From NCBI GenBank assembly GCA_964242735.1, contig CAXTAK010000028.1, positions 1 to 29,372 on the forward strand: a DNA stretch of 29,372 bases, written 5' to 3'. The translations under genes were made by a program, and so were the position numbers. Of the stretch, positions 1-7,929 are shown piece by piece. The notes beneath the pieces were generated by a model, which worked only from the letters and a program-made list of their open reading frames with translations, was not told the origin of the DNA and ran no database searches. How positions within the stretch are numbered: position 1 is the first letter of the stretch; the number at the start of each line of letters is the position of its first letter. The stretch is from CADCUY01 sp964242735 (GTDB lineage Bacteria > Actinomycetota > Actinomycetes > Actinomycetales > Quadrisphaeraceae).

Positions 1-44
1 ACTGGGAGTTCGCGGGCTGACCCCTCGGCTCAGCTGCCCCGGGC

Positions 45-1040
45 TCAGCCGATCCCGGCGTAGGAGTGGTTGCCGGCGAAGAAGACGTTGACGACACCGA
101 AGTTGACGAGCACGCAGAGGTAACCGGCGACCGCGAGGTACGCCGCGCGACGTCCACCCCACCCACCGGTGGCGCGGGCGTGCAGGTAGGCGGCGTACAC
201 CACCCAGATGACGAAGGTCCAGACCTCCTTGGGGTCCCAGTTCCAGTACCGGCCCCAGGAGACCTCCGCCCAGATGGCCCCGGCGACCAGGGTGAAGGTC
301 CACAGCGGGAACGACACGGCGATGAGGCGGTACGCGGTGGTGTCGAGCTCGCGAGCCGACGGCAGCGCGTCCATGAACCGGCCCCGCACCGGCGGGCGGC
401 CAGCGGCCCGCAGCGCCTCGCGCCGGTCCTGCACCAGCTGCAGCACCGTGGCGGAGAAGGCCACGGTGAACAGGGCGCTGGAGACGAAGGCCACCGACAC
501 GTGGATGACGAGCCAGTAGCTCTGCAGCGCCGGCACCAGCGGGGCGGACTCGGTGTACAGGCTCAGCACGGCCGTCAGCAGGGTCAGCAGCACCGGGCCG
601 AGGACGAAGGCGCCGAGGTAGCGCACGTCGCGGCGCAGCAGGGCGACGAGGTACACGGCGGTCACCACGGCGGAGCCCGTCACCGCGAACTCGTACATGT
701 TGCCCCAGGGCACCCGGTGCGCGGACAGACCGCGGGCCACCACCCCGGCGAGGTGCAGGGCGAGCGCCAACCAGGCCAGCGACGTCCCCGCCGCGGCGGC
801 GCGGCGGGGAGGCGGGGAGGCGGCGCCGTCCACGGGGCGATCGACGACCGCCGTCCCCCCCGAGCGCGCGCGGGCGGCGGCCAGCTGACCGACGGCACCG
901 GCGGCGGGGCGCCGCGAGGCCGCGGCGGTCTCCCCGAGGTGGGCCAGGTCGAGCACGTGGGCGCTGAGCGCGCCCACGTAGACGAGCATCGCGGAGTAGA
1001 CCAGCACGTTGCTGATCAGGGCCAGGCTCTGGTCGGTCAT
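45..1040 (-). CDS. ccsB: Cytochrome c biogenesis protein CcsB (ResC-type heme handling protein)
   Basis: Multi-pass membrane protein of system II cytochrome c maturation. With ResB it moves heme across the membrane and attaches it to CXXCH motifs of apocytochromes. The 331-residue protein has a tryptophan-rich WWD-type heme-binding motif near its C-terminus (WGRYWNWDPKEVW), followed by a last membrane helix and the NHSYAG tail seen in CcsB/CcsA. Many hydrophobic helices are visible; an arginine/alanine-rich loop of about 50 residues follows the first helix. The ATG lies 8 bases after the resB stop, so the two are probably co-transcribed as the last genes of the TlpA-CcdA-ResB-CcsB set. The gene looks intact. 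The family call is firm; the exact number of helices was not computed. Confidence 0.95.
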   Translation of the reverse strand: MTDQSLALISNVLVYSAMLVYVGALSAHVLDLAHLGETAAASRRPAAGAVGQLAAARARSGGTAVVDRPVDGAASPPPRRAAAAGTSLAWLALALHLAGVVARGLSAHRVPWGNMYEFAVTGSAVVTAVYLVALLRRDVRYLGAFVLGPVLLTLLTAVLSLYTESAPLVPALQSYWLVIHVSVAFVSSALFTVAFSATVLQLVQDRREALRAAGRPPVRGRFMDALPSARELDTTAYRLIAVSFPLWTFTLVAGAIWAEVSWGRYWNWDPKEVWTFVIWVVYAAYLHARATGGWGGRRAAYLAVAGYLCVLVNFGVVNVFFAGNHSYAGIG

Positions 1041-1047
1041 CGGGTCC

Positions 1048-2859
1048 TCACGAGCTCATCGTCCCTCGGGGGTGTGGCAGGGGCTGGGGGGTGGGGCGCC
1101 ACCGGACGAGCGCCCGCACGCGAGCCGGGATCCGCGAGCGGACAGGGGGTGCGCGGTGGGCGGTGGGGTGACCGGCCGGTCCGGGGTCCGGCGGCCCGGT
1201 GCCCGCCGGTGGCCCGGTGGCGGCGGGCCGGCGGGACGCGGTAAGGACGTCGGCCAGGACGCGGTCGGCCTCGTCGGCCAGGCCCGGGTCCTCGCTGCGG
1301 GCCAGGGCGCCCACCTCGACGCGGGTCGCGCTGCTGCCGCCCGCACCACCGGCGGGTAGCACGCGCACCCACAGCCGGCGGCGCGGGATGAACAGCGACG
1401 CCGTGAGCCCCACCATCGCCAGGACCGCCGAGACCAGGGCCGCACCGCGCGCGGGGTCGTGGCGCACCGTCAGCCCGGCGTACCGGTCCACGCTCTCCAG
1501 GGTCACGGTGCCCACCCCCCCGGGCAGGGCGACGCTCTGCCCGGGGCGCAGTGCGGTCCTGAACGGCTGCCCGGCCTCGTCGGTCAGCTGCGTCATCGCC
1601 GCGGTGTCCAGCACGTACACGTTCTGCGGGGTCCCGTCGTCCAGGCCCAGGTCACCGGTGTAGGCGGTGAACAGCACCGCGGGGTCGCGGGCGTCGGGGA
1701 AGACCGAGCTGGGGCCGGTCACCGGGTCAAGGACGTAGGTGGGGAACAGCAACCCCGACAGCCCGATCTGGGTGCCGGAGGCGTCAGGGACCTTCACCAC
1801 CCCGGTGGAGGTGTAGAAGCCGTCCTGCGGCAGGAACGGGACCTGGTCGCTGAAGGCGACCGCCCCGGTGGAGTCGCGCACGGTGAAGCGCGGGGCGTAC
1901 CCGTTGCCCGCGAGGTACACCGACGCCCCGCCGGTGCGCAGCGGTTCGTTGACCCGCAACCGCTCCACGCGCTCGTCCGCGTCGGGTGACTCGGTGACCC
2001 CGACGGTGGCGGAGAAGTCGCGGGGGGCGGCGAACTGGTTGCCCGCGGCCTCCTCCTCGAACGTGGCGGTGACCTCGTCGAGGCGGAAGCGGAACGGCGG
2101 CAGGTCGGCGGGGTCGACCAGCGCCCCGGCGTCGAAGGTGTCGTAGGCGGTGAGGCTGTTGGCGAAGGCCTTGCCCACCGGCACCACGGCCTGCCCGCGG
2201 TAGCCGAGCAGACCGCCGACCGCCACGGAGACCAGCACCCCGATCAGCGCCACGTGGAAGAGGAGGTTGCCGCTCTCGCGCAGCTCACCGCGCTGCGCGG
2301 ACAGCGAGGTGCTCCCGCCGGCGCCCCCACCGCCGTCCACGACGCGGTACCGGCGACCGCGCAGCACCGCGCGGGCCGCGGCGAGCACCTCGGCAGCGTC
2401 GGCGGCGCCGGCGTCGAGCTCGGCTGAGCGGTGCTCGGGCAGGCGGTCGAGGCGGGCGGGGGTGCGCGGGGGCTCCTGGCGCAGGTTGCGCCAGTGCGCG
2501 CGGGTGCGGGGCAGGACGCACCCGATGAGGCTGACGAACAGGAGCAGGTAGATCGCGGAGAACCACGGCGAGGCGTACACCTCGAACAGGCCCAGGCGCT
2601 CCAGCCACGGCGCGAGGACGGGGTGGGCGGCCACGTAGTCGCTGACGGCGACCGCGTCGATGCCGCGCTGGGGCACCACCGAGCCCGGCACCGCTCCCAC
2701 CGCGAGCAGCAGCAGCAGGAACAGCGCGGTCCGCATGCTCGTCAGCTGCCGCCACGCCCACCGCGCCCACCCCACGGGGCCGAGCACCGGACCCGTGGCC
2801 GGGCCAGCGGTGCCACCCGTGGCGTCGTCGCGGTGCCCCTCGGGGAGCCGCTCGCTCAC
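1048..2859 (-). CDS. resB: Cytochrome c biogenesis protein ResB
   Basis: ResB-family partner of CcsB in system II cytochrome c maturation; the two form the membrane synthetase that joins heme to apocytochrome c. The protein is 603 residues. It has paired N-terminal helices (LTSMRTALFLLLLLAVGAVPGS), a third helix with the family pattern PWFSAIYLLLFVSLIGCVLPR, a fourth (GNLLFHVALIGVLVSVAVGG), a large extracytoplasmic domain, and a last helix near residue 520 (SAVLAMVGLTASLFIPRRRLWVR). The start chosen is the GTG at 2859, which overlaps the ccdA stop by four bases (GTGA). The same frame stays open to 4146, but that extension is antisense-like sequence over ccdA and is rejected. The C-terminal 80 residues are proline/arginine-rich and not conserved. 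Followed by ccsB after 8 bases. Confidence 0.93.
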   Translation of the reverse strand: MSERLPEGHRDDATGGTAGPATGPVLGPVGWARWAWRQLTSMRTALFLLLLLAVGAVPGSVVPQRGIDAVAVSDYVAAHPVLAPWLERLGLFEVYASPWFSAIYLLLFVSLIGCVLPRTRAHWRNLRQEPPRTPARLDRLPEHRSAELDAGAADAAEVLAAARAVLRGRRYRVVDGGGGAGGSTSLSAQRGELRESGNLLFHVALIGVLVSVAVGGLLGYRGQAVVPVGKAFANSLTAYDTFDAGALVDPADLPPFRFRLDEVTATFEEEAAGNQFAAPRDFSATVGVTESPDADERVERLRVNEPLRTGGASVYLAGNGYAPRFTVRDSTGAVAFSDQVPFLPQDGFYTSTGVVKVPDASGTQIGLSGLLFPTYVLDPVTGPSSVFPDARDPAVLFTAYTGDLGLDDGTPQNVYVLDTAAMTQLTDEAGQPFRTALRPGQSVALPGGVGTVTLESVDRYAGLTVRHDPARGAALVSAVLAMVGLTASLFIPRRRLWVRVLPAGGAGGSSATRVEVGALARSEDPGLADEADRVLADVLTASRRPAATGPPAGTGPPDPGPAGHPTAHRAPPVRSRIPARVRALVRWRPTPQPLPHPRGTMSS

Positions 2860-3653
2860 AGCACCACCTCGAAACCGCTGACGGAGGCCTGCAGGCCCGC
2901 CAGCCAGGTCGTCCACACCCCGGTCACCAGCGCCAGGCCCACGGCGACCAGCACGCCGCCGCCGGCGCGCCCGATGGCGACCCGGTGGTGGCGCAGGACA
3001 GCCAGCGTGCGCGAGCCCCGGCCCAGCCCCGCGGCGACGAGCAGGAACGGCAGCCCGAGACCGGCGCAGTACGCCACCCCCAGCGCGACCCCGCGCCACG
3101 GGCTGGCGGCGTCCAGGGCCAGGGCCTGGACGGCGGTCAGCGTCGGCCCCAGGCACGGGGACCACCCGAGGCCGAAGACCACCCCGAGCACGGGGGCGCC
3201 GGCCAGGCCCGCCGCGGGGCGCCACCCCGGGCGGCGGTCCGCGGCGAGCGCCGCGCCGACGCGCCCGGGCAGCACGCGCCCGGCGCCGAGGAAGACCAGG
3301 CCCATCGCCACCACCACGACGCCGAGCACGCGGGTGGTGACCTCCCCGTAGCGCACCAGGGAGGCGCCGAGCGCGCCGAAGGCGGCGCCGTAGCCCACGA
3401 AGACCGCGGAGAAGCCGGTGACGAAGAGCAGGGCGCCGAGCAGCACGCGGCTGCGGCGCTGGCGCTGCAGGTCCACACCGGTCAGCCCGGTGACGTAGCC
3501 CAGGTAGCCCGGCACCAGGGGCAGCACGCACGGGGAGGCGAAGCTGACCAGCCCGGCGATCGCGGCGACGGCGACGGCGAGCAGCAGCGGACCGGAGGCA
3601 GCGGTGGTCGCGAAGCCCTCCCCCAGGCCCGCAGTGCTGGCCCGCCAGCTCAC
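2856..3653 (-). CDS. ccdA: Cytochrome c biogenesis protein CcdA (DsbD transmembrane-domain family)
   Basis: Six-helix membrane thiol shuttle that passes electrons from cytoplasmic thioredoxin to the extracytoplasmic thioredoxin-like protein encoded just upstream. That keeps apocytochrome cysteines reduced for heme attachment. The 265-residue protein carries both family hallmarks: SFASPCVLPLVPGYLGYVTG in the first helix (redox Cys in SPC) and GLGWSPCLGPTL in the fourth (second redox Cys). The GTG start overlaps the tlpA stop by four bases (GTGA), and the stop overlaps the resB GTG the same way, so translation is probably coupled through the operon. No damage is seen. Confidence 0.95.
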   Translation of the reverse strand: MSWRASTAGLGEGFATTAASGPLLLAVAVAAIAGLVSFASPCVLPLVPGYLGYVTGLTGVDLQRQRRSRVLLGALLFVTGFSAVFVGYGAAFGALGASLVRYGEVTTRVLGVVVVAMGLVFLGAGRVLPGRVGAALAADRRPGWRPAAGLAGAPVLGVVFGLGWSPCLGPTLTAVQALALDAASPWRGVALGVAYCAGLGLPFLLVAAGLGRGSRTLAVLRHHRVAIGRAGGGVLVAVGLALVTGVWTTWLAGLQASVSGFEVVL

Positions 3654-4237
3654 CCGGCGTCCTCGGCCAGCGCGGTGTCGATGAGGGCGTCGAGCACGTC
3701 GGGGTCGACCTGCCCGAGCACCCGCGACGCCGGGCGTCCCTGGCGGTCGAGGACGATCGTGGAGGGGATGGCCTGGGGGCTGACGAGCCCGGCGAGGGCC
3801 AGGACGCCCTCACCGCTGCCGGCGTCGAGCACGCTCGGGTAGGGCACGGCGTACTTGCGCTCGAAGGCGGCGGCGTTGGGCGCGTCGTCGCGCACGTTGA
3901 GCCCGGCGAAGCGGACCCCGTCGCCGGCGCGGGCCTGGGCGGCGGCGACGAGCTCGTCGGCCTCCTCCCGGCACGGCGCGCACCCGGCGTACCAGAGGTT
4001 GACCACCACGACGTCACCGCGCCACGCGGCGAGGTCGAGGGTGGAGCCGTCGGTGGTGGGCCCGGTGATCTCCACGGGGTCCCCGCGCTCGTCGACCGGC
4101 ACCTCGCGGAACGCCCCGGTCCCCTCGATGTAGCCCGTGCGGTCACCGACCTGCTGCCCCAGTCCCCCGCTGCACCCAGCGAGCAGGATGGTCGCGGCAG
4201 CCACCGCGGCGGCAGCCCGCGCGCGCTGCGCGCTCAC
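3650..4237 (-). CDS. TlpA/ResA-family thioredoxin-like lipoprotein
   Basis: Extracytoplasmic thiol-disulfide reductase, probably anchored as a lipoprotein and reduced by CcdA. It reduces the CXXCH cysteines of apocytochrome c before heme ligation. From the GTG at 4237 the protein is 195 residues: a short hydrophobic signal with lipobox LLAGC (Cys 22), then a thioredoxin fold with VVVVNLWYAGCAPCREE (redox pair CAPC at 86-89) and the cis-proline segment AIPSTIVLDRQGR. This start overlaps the phosphatase stop (GTGA) and places the signal at the N-terminus; an upstream in-frame start at 4351 would bury the signal and is rejected. Its stop overlaps the ccdA start. A specific symbol (resA) is likely but not certain. 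Confidence 0.92.
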   Translation of the reverse strand: MSAQRARAAAAVAAATILLAGCSGGLGQQVGDRTGYIEGTGAFREVPVDERGDPVEITGPTTDGSTLDLAAWRGDVVVVNLWYAGCAPCREEADELVAAAQARAGDGVRFAGLNVRDDAPNAAAFERKYAVPYPSVLDAGSGEGVLALAGLVSPQAIPSTIVLDRQGRPASRVLGQVDPDVLDALIDTALAEDAG

Positions 4238-4878
4238 GCCCCGGCCACCGGGTTCGCACCGGGCAGCAGCGCCGCGGCGGGCTCGCGGTAGGTGAGCCCG
4301 ACCATGGCGGGCCCGTCGAAGGTCAGCGTCGTGACCGACGCCAGGGTGCACTCGCGCTTGCGGGGGTCGTGCCAGAGGCGGTCGCCCTGCACGTGCAGCC
4401 GGGTCGCCCAGATGGGCAGCTGGTGGCTGACCAGCACCACCTCGCGTCCGGGCGCGCGCGCGGCGGCGTCACGCACCGCAGCCAGCACGCGGGCGTGCTG
4501 CGCGGCGTAGGCCTCCCCCCACGAGGGGGTCAGCGGGTTGCGGTAGCGCCACCAGTAGCCGGGGCGCGCCAGGGACAGGCCCCGGTCGGCGACGCGCTCG
4601 CCCTGGAAGGAGTTCTCCGCCTCGATGAGGCGGTCGTCGGTGCCCACCTCCAGCCCGTAGGCGCCGGCGATGGGGGCGGCGGTCTCCTGGGCGCGCTCCA
4701 GGGGTGACGCGGTGACCTCCGCGACGTCGTGACCGCCCTCGCGCAGATCGTCCGCGACGGCCGCGGCCATGGCTCGGCCGCGCTCGGAGAGGTGGAAGCC
4801 CGGCAACCGCCCGTACAGCACACCGGCGGGGTTGTGGACCTCACCGTGGCGCAGCAGGTGGACGGAGGTCAGCGGCAC
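4234..4878 (-). CDS. Histidine phosphatase family protein (phosphoglycerate-mutase-like)
   Basis: Member of the branch-1 histidine phosphatase superfamily, 214 residues. The catalytic loop LLRHGEVHN begins at residue 8, with the phosphorylated His of RHGE. The second His is in the C-terminal VVLVSHQLPIW, and an acidic segment (ASPLERAQETA) supplies the conserved Arg/Glu. The start is GTG at 4878, which puts the RHG motif at the usual position near the N-terminus. The true substrate cannot be told from sequence. It sits between hemL and the TlpA-like gene and overlaps the latter by four bases. This phosphatase is a usual companion of the heme/cytochrome genes in actinomycetes, but its role there is not established. 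Confidence 0.9.
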   Translation of the reverse strand: MPLTSVHLLRHGEVHNPAGVLYGRLPGFHLSERGRAMAAAVADDLREGGHDVAEVTASPLERAQETAAPIAGAYGLEVGTDDRLIEAENSFQGERVADRGLSLARPGYWWRYRNPLTPSWGEAYAAQHARVLAAVRDAAARAPGREVVLVSHQLPIWATRLHVQGDRLWHDPRKRECTLASVTTLTFDGPAMVGLTYREPAAALLPGANPVAGA

Positions 4879-4983
4879 CGTGCAAGCATCCCACGCGGCA
4901 CCGTCACCAGCCCAGGGCCGGGCGCATCAGCGCAGGTCAGGAGCCTGGGGCGAGCGGGGTTGTGGTCGAGATGACACCAGCGC

Positions 4984-6366
4984 TCAGCGCGCGGCGGCCG
5001 CCGCGGCGCGGGCGGCGTGCGGGAGGGCGTCGAGCACGATCGACAGCGCCTCCTCGTCGTGGGAGGCGCTGAGGAACCACGCCTCGTAGGTGCTCGGCGG
5101 CAGGTGCACGCCGCGGGCGAGCATCGCGTGGAAGAAGGCGGCGTACGCGGCGGTGTCCTGGGTGCGGGCCTGGGCGTACGTGGTCACCGGCGCCCCGACC
5201 CGCTCGGAGCTCGCGCCCGTGGCGGTGGTGAGGAAGAGGCTGAACATCGAGCCCGCGACGCCGACCGCGTGCGGCACGCCGGCGGCGGTCAGCGCCGCGG
5301 AGGCGGCGTCGCGCACGGTGGCCGCCGCGGCGTCCACGGCCTCGTAGACCTGCGGGGTGCAGGCGCGCAGGGTCGCCAGGCCCGCGGCGGAGGCGACCGG
5401 GTTGCCCGACAGGGTGCCGGCCTGGTAGACGGGCCCGGCGGGGGCGAGCTGGGCCATGACGTCGGCGCGGCCGCCGAACGCCGCGACGGGGAAGCCGCCG
5501 CCCATCACCTTGCCGAAGGTGAACAGGTCGGGGGCCATGGCGTCGGGGTAGGGACCCTCCAGCCCGTACCAGCCGCTGGCGGTGAGGCGGAAACCGGTCA
5601 TCACCTCGTCGGAGACCAGCAGCGCGCCGTGTACCCGGGTGGTGCGCAGCAGGGCCTCGGTGAAGCCCGGGAGCGGCGGGACGACGCCCATGTTGCCGGC
5701 GGCGGCCTCGGTGATCACGCAGGCGATGCGCTCGCCGTGCTCGGCGAAGGCCTCCTCCAGGGCCGCGACGTCGTTGTACGGCAGCACCAGGGTCTCCGCG
5801 GCGGTGGCAGCGGTGACCCCGGGGGTGTCGGGCAGGGCGAAGGTGGCGAGCCCGGAGCCGGCGGAGGCGAGCAGGGCGTCGACGTGGCCGTGGTAGCAGC
5901 CGGCGAACTTCACGACCACGGGGCGGCCCGTGGCGCCGCGCGCGAGGCGGATGGCGCTCATCGTGGCCTCGGTGCCGGAGTTGACCAGCCGCACCTGCTC
6001 CAGGGGGGGCACGCGGGCGACCAGCTCCTCCGCGAGCGCCACCTCCCCGTGCGAGGGCGTGCCGTAGGAGAAGCCGCGGGCGGCCGCAGTGGTCACCGCG
6101 TCGAGAACCTCGGGGTGGGCGTGGCCGAGGATCATCGGCCCCCAGGAGCAGATGAGGTCGACGTAGCGGCGCCCGTCGACGTCGAAGAGGTAGGGGCCCT
6201 GCGCCCGGTCGGTGAAGCGCGGGGTCCCGCCCACGGCGCGGAAGGCGCGCACGGGGGAGTTGACCCCCCCGGGAAGCACCGCGCTGGCGCGCGCGAACAG
6301 GGCCGCGGAGGCGGGGGCCTCGAAGGGGTACGGGGTGGTGGCGCTCGTGGTGCTCACGGTCGTCAT
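4984..6366 (-). CDS. hemL: Glutamate-1-semialdehyde 2,1-aminomutase
   Basis: PLP enzyme of the C5 pathway that turns glutamate-1-semialdehyde, the product of HemA encoded further right, into 5-aminolevulinate. The 460-residue protein shows class-III aminotransferase features in order: VLPGGVNSPVRAF near residue 31, the phosphate-binding LVNSGTEATMSAIRLAR, KFAGCYHGHVD, the PLP-pyridine Asp in LLVSDEVMTGFR, and the Schiff-base Lys in LFTFGKVMGGGFPVAAFGG (about residue 290). Length and motifs are normal for GSAM. The ATG start is clear. It lies 18 bases after the marR stop, and is separated from hemB by the marR/yceI/DUF559 block. About 105 bases without a gene follow before the phosphatase. Confidence 0.96.
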   Translation of the reverse strand: MTTVSTTSATTPYPFEAPASAALFARASAVLPGGVNSPVRAFRAVGGTPRFTDRAQGPYLFDVDGRRYVDLICSWGPMILGHAHPEVLDAVTTAAARGFSYGTPSHGEVALAEELVARVPPLEQVRLVNSGTEATMSAIRLARGATGRPVVVKFAGCYHGHVDALLASAGSGLATFALPDTPGVTAATAAETLVLPYNDVAALEEAFAEHGERIACVITEAAAGNMGVVPPLPGFTEALLRTTRVHGALLVSDEVMTGFRLTASGWYGLEGPYPDAMAPDLFTFGKVMGGGFPVAAFGGRADVMAQLAPAGPVYQAGTLSGNPVASAAGLATLRACTPQVYEAVDAAAATVRDAASAALTAAGVPHAVGVAGSMFSLFLTTATGASSERVGAPVTTYAQARTQDTAAYAAFFHAMLARGVHLPPSTYEAWFLSASHDEEALSIVLDALPHAARAAAAAAR

Positions 6367-6384
6367 CCTCCCCGCCCGTCGCGC

Positions 6385-6870
6385 TCAGCCCTCGCGCAGG
6401 TGCCCTCCGACCCGGGACATGGCGCTGCCCAGGGCGGCGACCTCCTCGGGGGAGAGCTGGTCGAAGAGGTGCTCGCGGACGCCGCGGACGTGCGTGGGGG
6501 CGGCCGCGACCAGGGCGGCGTGCCCGGCGTCGGTCATCCCCGCCAGCACCCCGCGCCGGTCGCTGGGGCAGGCGGTGCGCCGCACGAGGCCGCGGTCCTC
6601 CATGCGCGCGATGGTGTGGGTGAGCCGGCTGCGCGAGTGCACCAGGCCCTCAGCGAGCTCCGACATGCGCAGGGACCAGCCCGGGGCCTCTGAGAGGCGC
6701 ACGAGCACCTCGTACTCGGGCATGGAGAGGTGGTCCTCCCCCTCGGCCAGCTCGCGGGCGAGCCGCTCCCAGAGCAGCTGCGTGCCTTCGAGGAAGTCGC
6801 GCCACACGCGCTGCTCGGCGTCGTCGAGCCATCGGACGTCCTGAGAGGCGCTCTGCGCGGTGGGCGGCAC
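6385..6870 (-). CDS. MarR-family winged-helix transcriptional regulator
   Basis: Dimeric winged-helix DNA-binding protein, 161 residues, probably a repressor of itself and of the divergent yceI. The family core is clear: MPEYEVLVRLSEAPG, recognition-helix region LAEGLVHSRSRLTHTIARME, wing residues DRGLVRRTACPSDRRGVLAGMTDAG, and a C-terminal dimerisation helix ending HLFDQLSPEEVAALGSAMSRV. The start is placed at GTG 6870 because the helix preceding the DNA-binding domain begins shortly after it. It is six bases downstream of a TACACT -10 box, which fits a leaderless message, and no Shine-Dalgarno sequence is visible. The same frame continues open far upstream but over antisense yceI sequence. 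The ligand is unknown. Confidence 0.92.
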   Translation of the reverse strand: MPPTAQSASQDVRWLDDAEQRVWRDFLEGTQLLWERLARELAEGEDHLSMPEYEVLVRLSEAPGWSLRMSELAEGLVHSRSRLTHTIARMEDRGLVRRTACPSDRRGVLAGMTDAGHAALVAAAPTHVRGVREHLFDQLSPEEVAALGSAMSRVGGHLREG

Positions 6871-6876
6871 GGGGGC

Positions 6877-6882
6877 AGTGTA
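6877..6882 (-). promoter_or_regulatory. Probable -10 box for leaderless marR transcript
   Basis: On the minus strand TACACT is followed by six bases (GCCCCC) and then the marR GTG. That spacing would place the transcription start on the initiation codon. No convincing -35 is seen at 16-18 bases; the palindrome at 6889-6904 lies where a -35 element would be, so a bound repressor would block polymerase. Confidence 0.45.
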
Positions 6883-6888
6883 CCTAGT

Positions 6889-6904
6889 CGTTGAACTCTC
6901 AACG
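6889..6904. promoter_or_regulatory. Palindromic operator candidate in the marR-yceI divergent region
   Basis: CGTTGAACTCTCAACG has perfect 6-bp arms (CGTTGA / TCAACG) around a 4-base centre. It lies in the 84-base space between the divergent marR and yceI genes, just upstream of the marR -10 box. MarR proteins bind palindromes of this size (TTGA-N-TCAA patterns are common in the family), so this is the best candidate for the site bound by the adjacent regulator. Binding is inferred, not shown. Confidence 0.55.
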
Positions 6905-6954
6905 TGTTCGACACAGGACGGCACGCACCCACCCCGACCCCGTGAGGAGCGGCC

Positions 6955-7638
6955 ATGAGCACGCAGACCCTCCCCGCCGGGCTGACCACCGGCACCTGCT
7001 GCATCGATCCCGCGCACAGCGCGGTCGGGTCCAGCGTGCGCCACGCCGTGGTGACCAGGGTGCGCGGCAGCTCCTCCGACGTCAGCGGCACCGTCGTCCT
7101 CGACGAGGACGCCCACCTCATCGCCGTCGAGGCGACCGTCGCGATGGCGTCGGTCGCCACCCGCAACGGGCACCTGCGCACTCCCGGCTTCGTCGACGTC
7201 GAGCGGCAGCCCACGATGCGCTGCGCCTCCCGCAGCGTGGCGGTCACCCACGGCGGGGTCCTCGTGACCGGCGACCTGGCCCTGCACGGGATGACCCACG
7301 AGGTGGTGCTCGAGGTCGAGGCCGGAGGCGTGGCCACCGACCCCTTCGGCAACGCCCGGGCCGGCTCCTCGGCCGAGACCCAGGTGAGCCGCTCCGACGA
7401 CGGACTGACGTACGACGCCGCCCTGGAGGGCGGCGTGCTGGTCAGCGACACCGCGAGGATCAGCTCTGCGCCGCTCCGGGTGGCGGTCACGCCGTCGTCG
7501 AAGGAGACGCCGGCCCCGAAGGCCCACCTGCCCAGGGAGGGCCGCAGCGCTGGCGGCTCCACCTCGTCGGCGAGCTCGGCGGCGGTGAGGGCGTGGCGGC
7601 GCGCTGTTCGACCACGCGGTGGAGCAGCTGGCCGATGA
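6955..7638 (+). CDS. YceI-family lipid-binding-like protein with an abnormal C-terminus
   Basis: YceI-family beta-barrel, a fold that holds polyisoprenoid or other lipids; its cellular role is poorly defined. The family pattern runs from CIDPAHSAVGSSVRHAVVT (residue 15) through ASVATRNGHLRTPGFVDVE and TGDLALHGMTHEVVLEVE to TDPFGNARAGSSAETQVSR and GGVLVSDTARIS (about residue 168). ATG 6955 has a good GGAG-type ribosome site (GAGGAGCGGCC). YceI proteins normally end within about 10-15 residues of this point. Here about 55 Ser/Ala/Arg-rich residues follow that resemble no YceI tail and read like antisense of another coding stretch. Several usually conserved positions also differ, including a shortened RN-GHLR loop. 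I read this as a gene that has lost its true 3' end; function is doubtful. Confidence 0.75.
   Translation: MSTQTLPAGLTTGTCCIDPAHSAVGSSVRHAVVTRVRGSSSDVSGTVVLDEDAHLIAVEATVAMASVATRNGHLRTPGFVDVERQPTMRCASRSVAVTHGGVLVTGDLALHGMTHEVVLEVEAGGVATDPFGNARAGSSAETQVSRSDDGLTYDAALEGGVLVSDTARISSAPLRVAVTPSSKETPAPKAHLPREGRSAGGSTSSASSAAVRAWRRAVRPRGGAAGR
7440..7598 (-). pseudogene. Possible minus-strand coding remnant overlapping the yceI 3' end
   Basis: Read on the minus strand, this stretch gives an unusually protein-like segment (HALTAAELADEVEPPALR, then SLGRWAFGAGVSFDDGV and SGAELILAV). A helix-like stretch in another frame just before it (RFIGQLLHRVVEQRAA, about 7600-7650) could belong to the same gene after a frameshift. 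No start, no stop in place, and no family that I recognise. It may be the remains of a gene that was cut when the sequence beyond yceI was rearranged, or simply a chance open frame, as is common at this GC content. Confidence 0.25.
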
Positions 7639-7842
7639 AACGGCTTCGCGTGGCACGAGGGCGAGGGCGACCGCACCAGGGCCAGCTGGCTGGCGGACCA
7701 CCGCGCCCCTGGCGGCGATGAGCGGCGGCGGGGCGGGAGTGTCCTGAGGACGAGGTCGTGGTCTTCGAGCGGTTCCGCGTGGTGTGGCACCCGACGAGGC
7801 GGATGCCTGACCCGTCGGGGCACGCCCTCTGCGTGCCCCTGG

Positions 7843-7866
7843 CCGCAGTTGTGGTGACAAGTGCAC
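7843..7866 (+). repeat. 24-bp repeat, copy 1 (left flank of DUF559 gene)
   Basis: Pattern CCGCAGTTG-N7-AAGTGCAC with N7 = TGGTGAC. It lies beyond the 3' end of the DUF559 gene and 41 bases before copy 2. Two further copies lie at the other end of the gene. See the finding on the cassette. Confidence 0.8.
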
Positions 7867-7883
7867 CGGGGCGACCTCCCCCA

Positions 7884-7907
7884 CCACAGTTGTGGTGGCA
7901 AGTGCAG
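7884..7907 (+). repeat. 24-bp repeat, copy 2 (left flank of DUF559 gene)
   Basis: Same pattern with two changes in the arms (CCACAGTTG-N7-AAGTGCAG), N7 = TGGTGGC. It ends 22 bases before the DUF559 stop codon. Its left part also forms an 8-bp-arm palindrome with the bases before it (CCACCACA-GT-TGTGGTGG, 7881-7898), a possible small hairpin downstream of the gene. Confidence 0.8.
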
Positions 7908-7929
7908 TGGGGTGGACCCTGCCGGCGTC

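Noticed and set aside
1..20. Possible last five codons (WEFAG and stop) of a plus-strand gene entering from the left
   Set aside because: Too short to support; nothing else of the gene is in the window.
2860..4146. Upstream extension of the resB frame through ccdA and tlpA
   Set aside because: Low-complexity Arg/Ala/Gly sequence on top of two well-supported genes; ResB begins at the GTG overlapping the ccdA stop.
6955..7465. Calling yceI fully intact because the frame is open for 227 codons
   Set aside because: The length comes from an unrelated tail; the YceI domain itself lacks its last strand and shows several changed family positions.
7843..7907. CRISPR array suggested by repeated 24-bp units
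   Set aside because: Only two units lie together, the spacing is 17 bases, the other copies are over 1 kb away and one is inverted; no cas genes.
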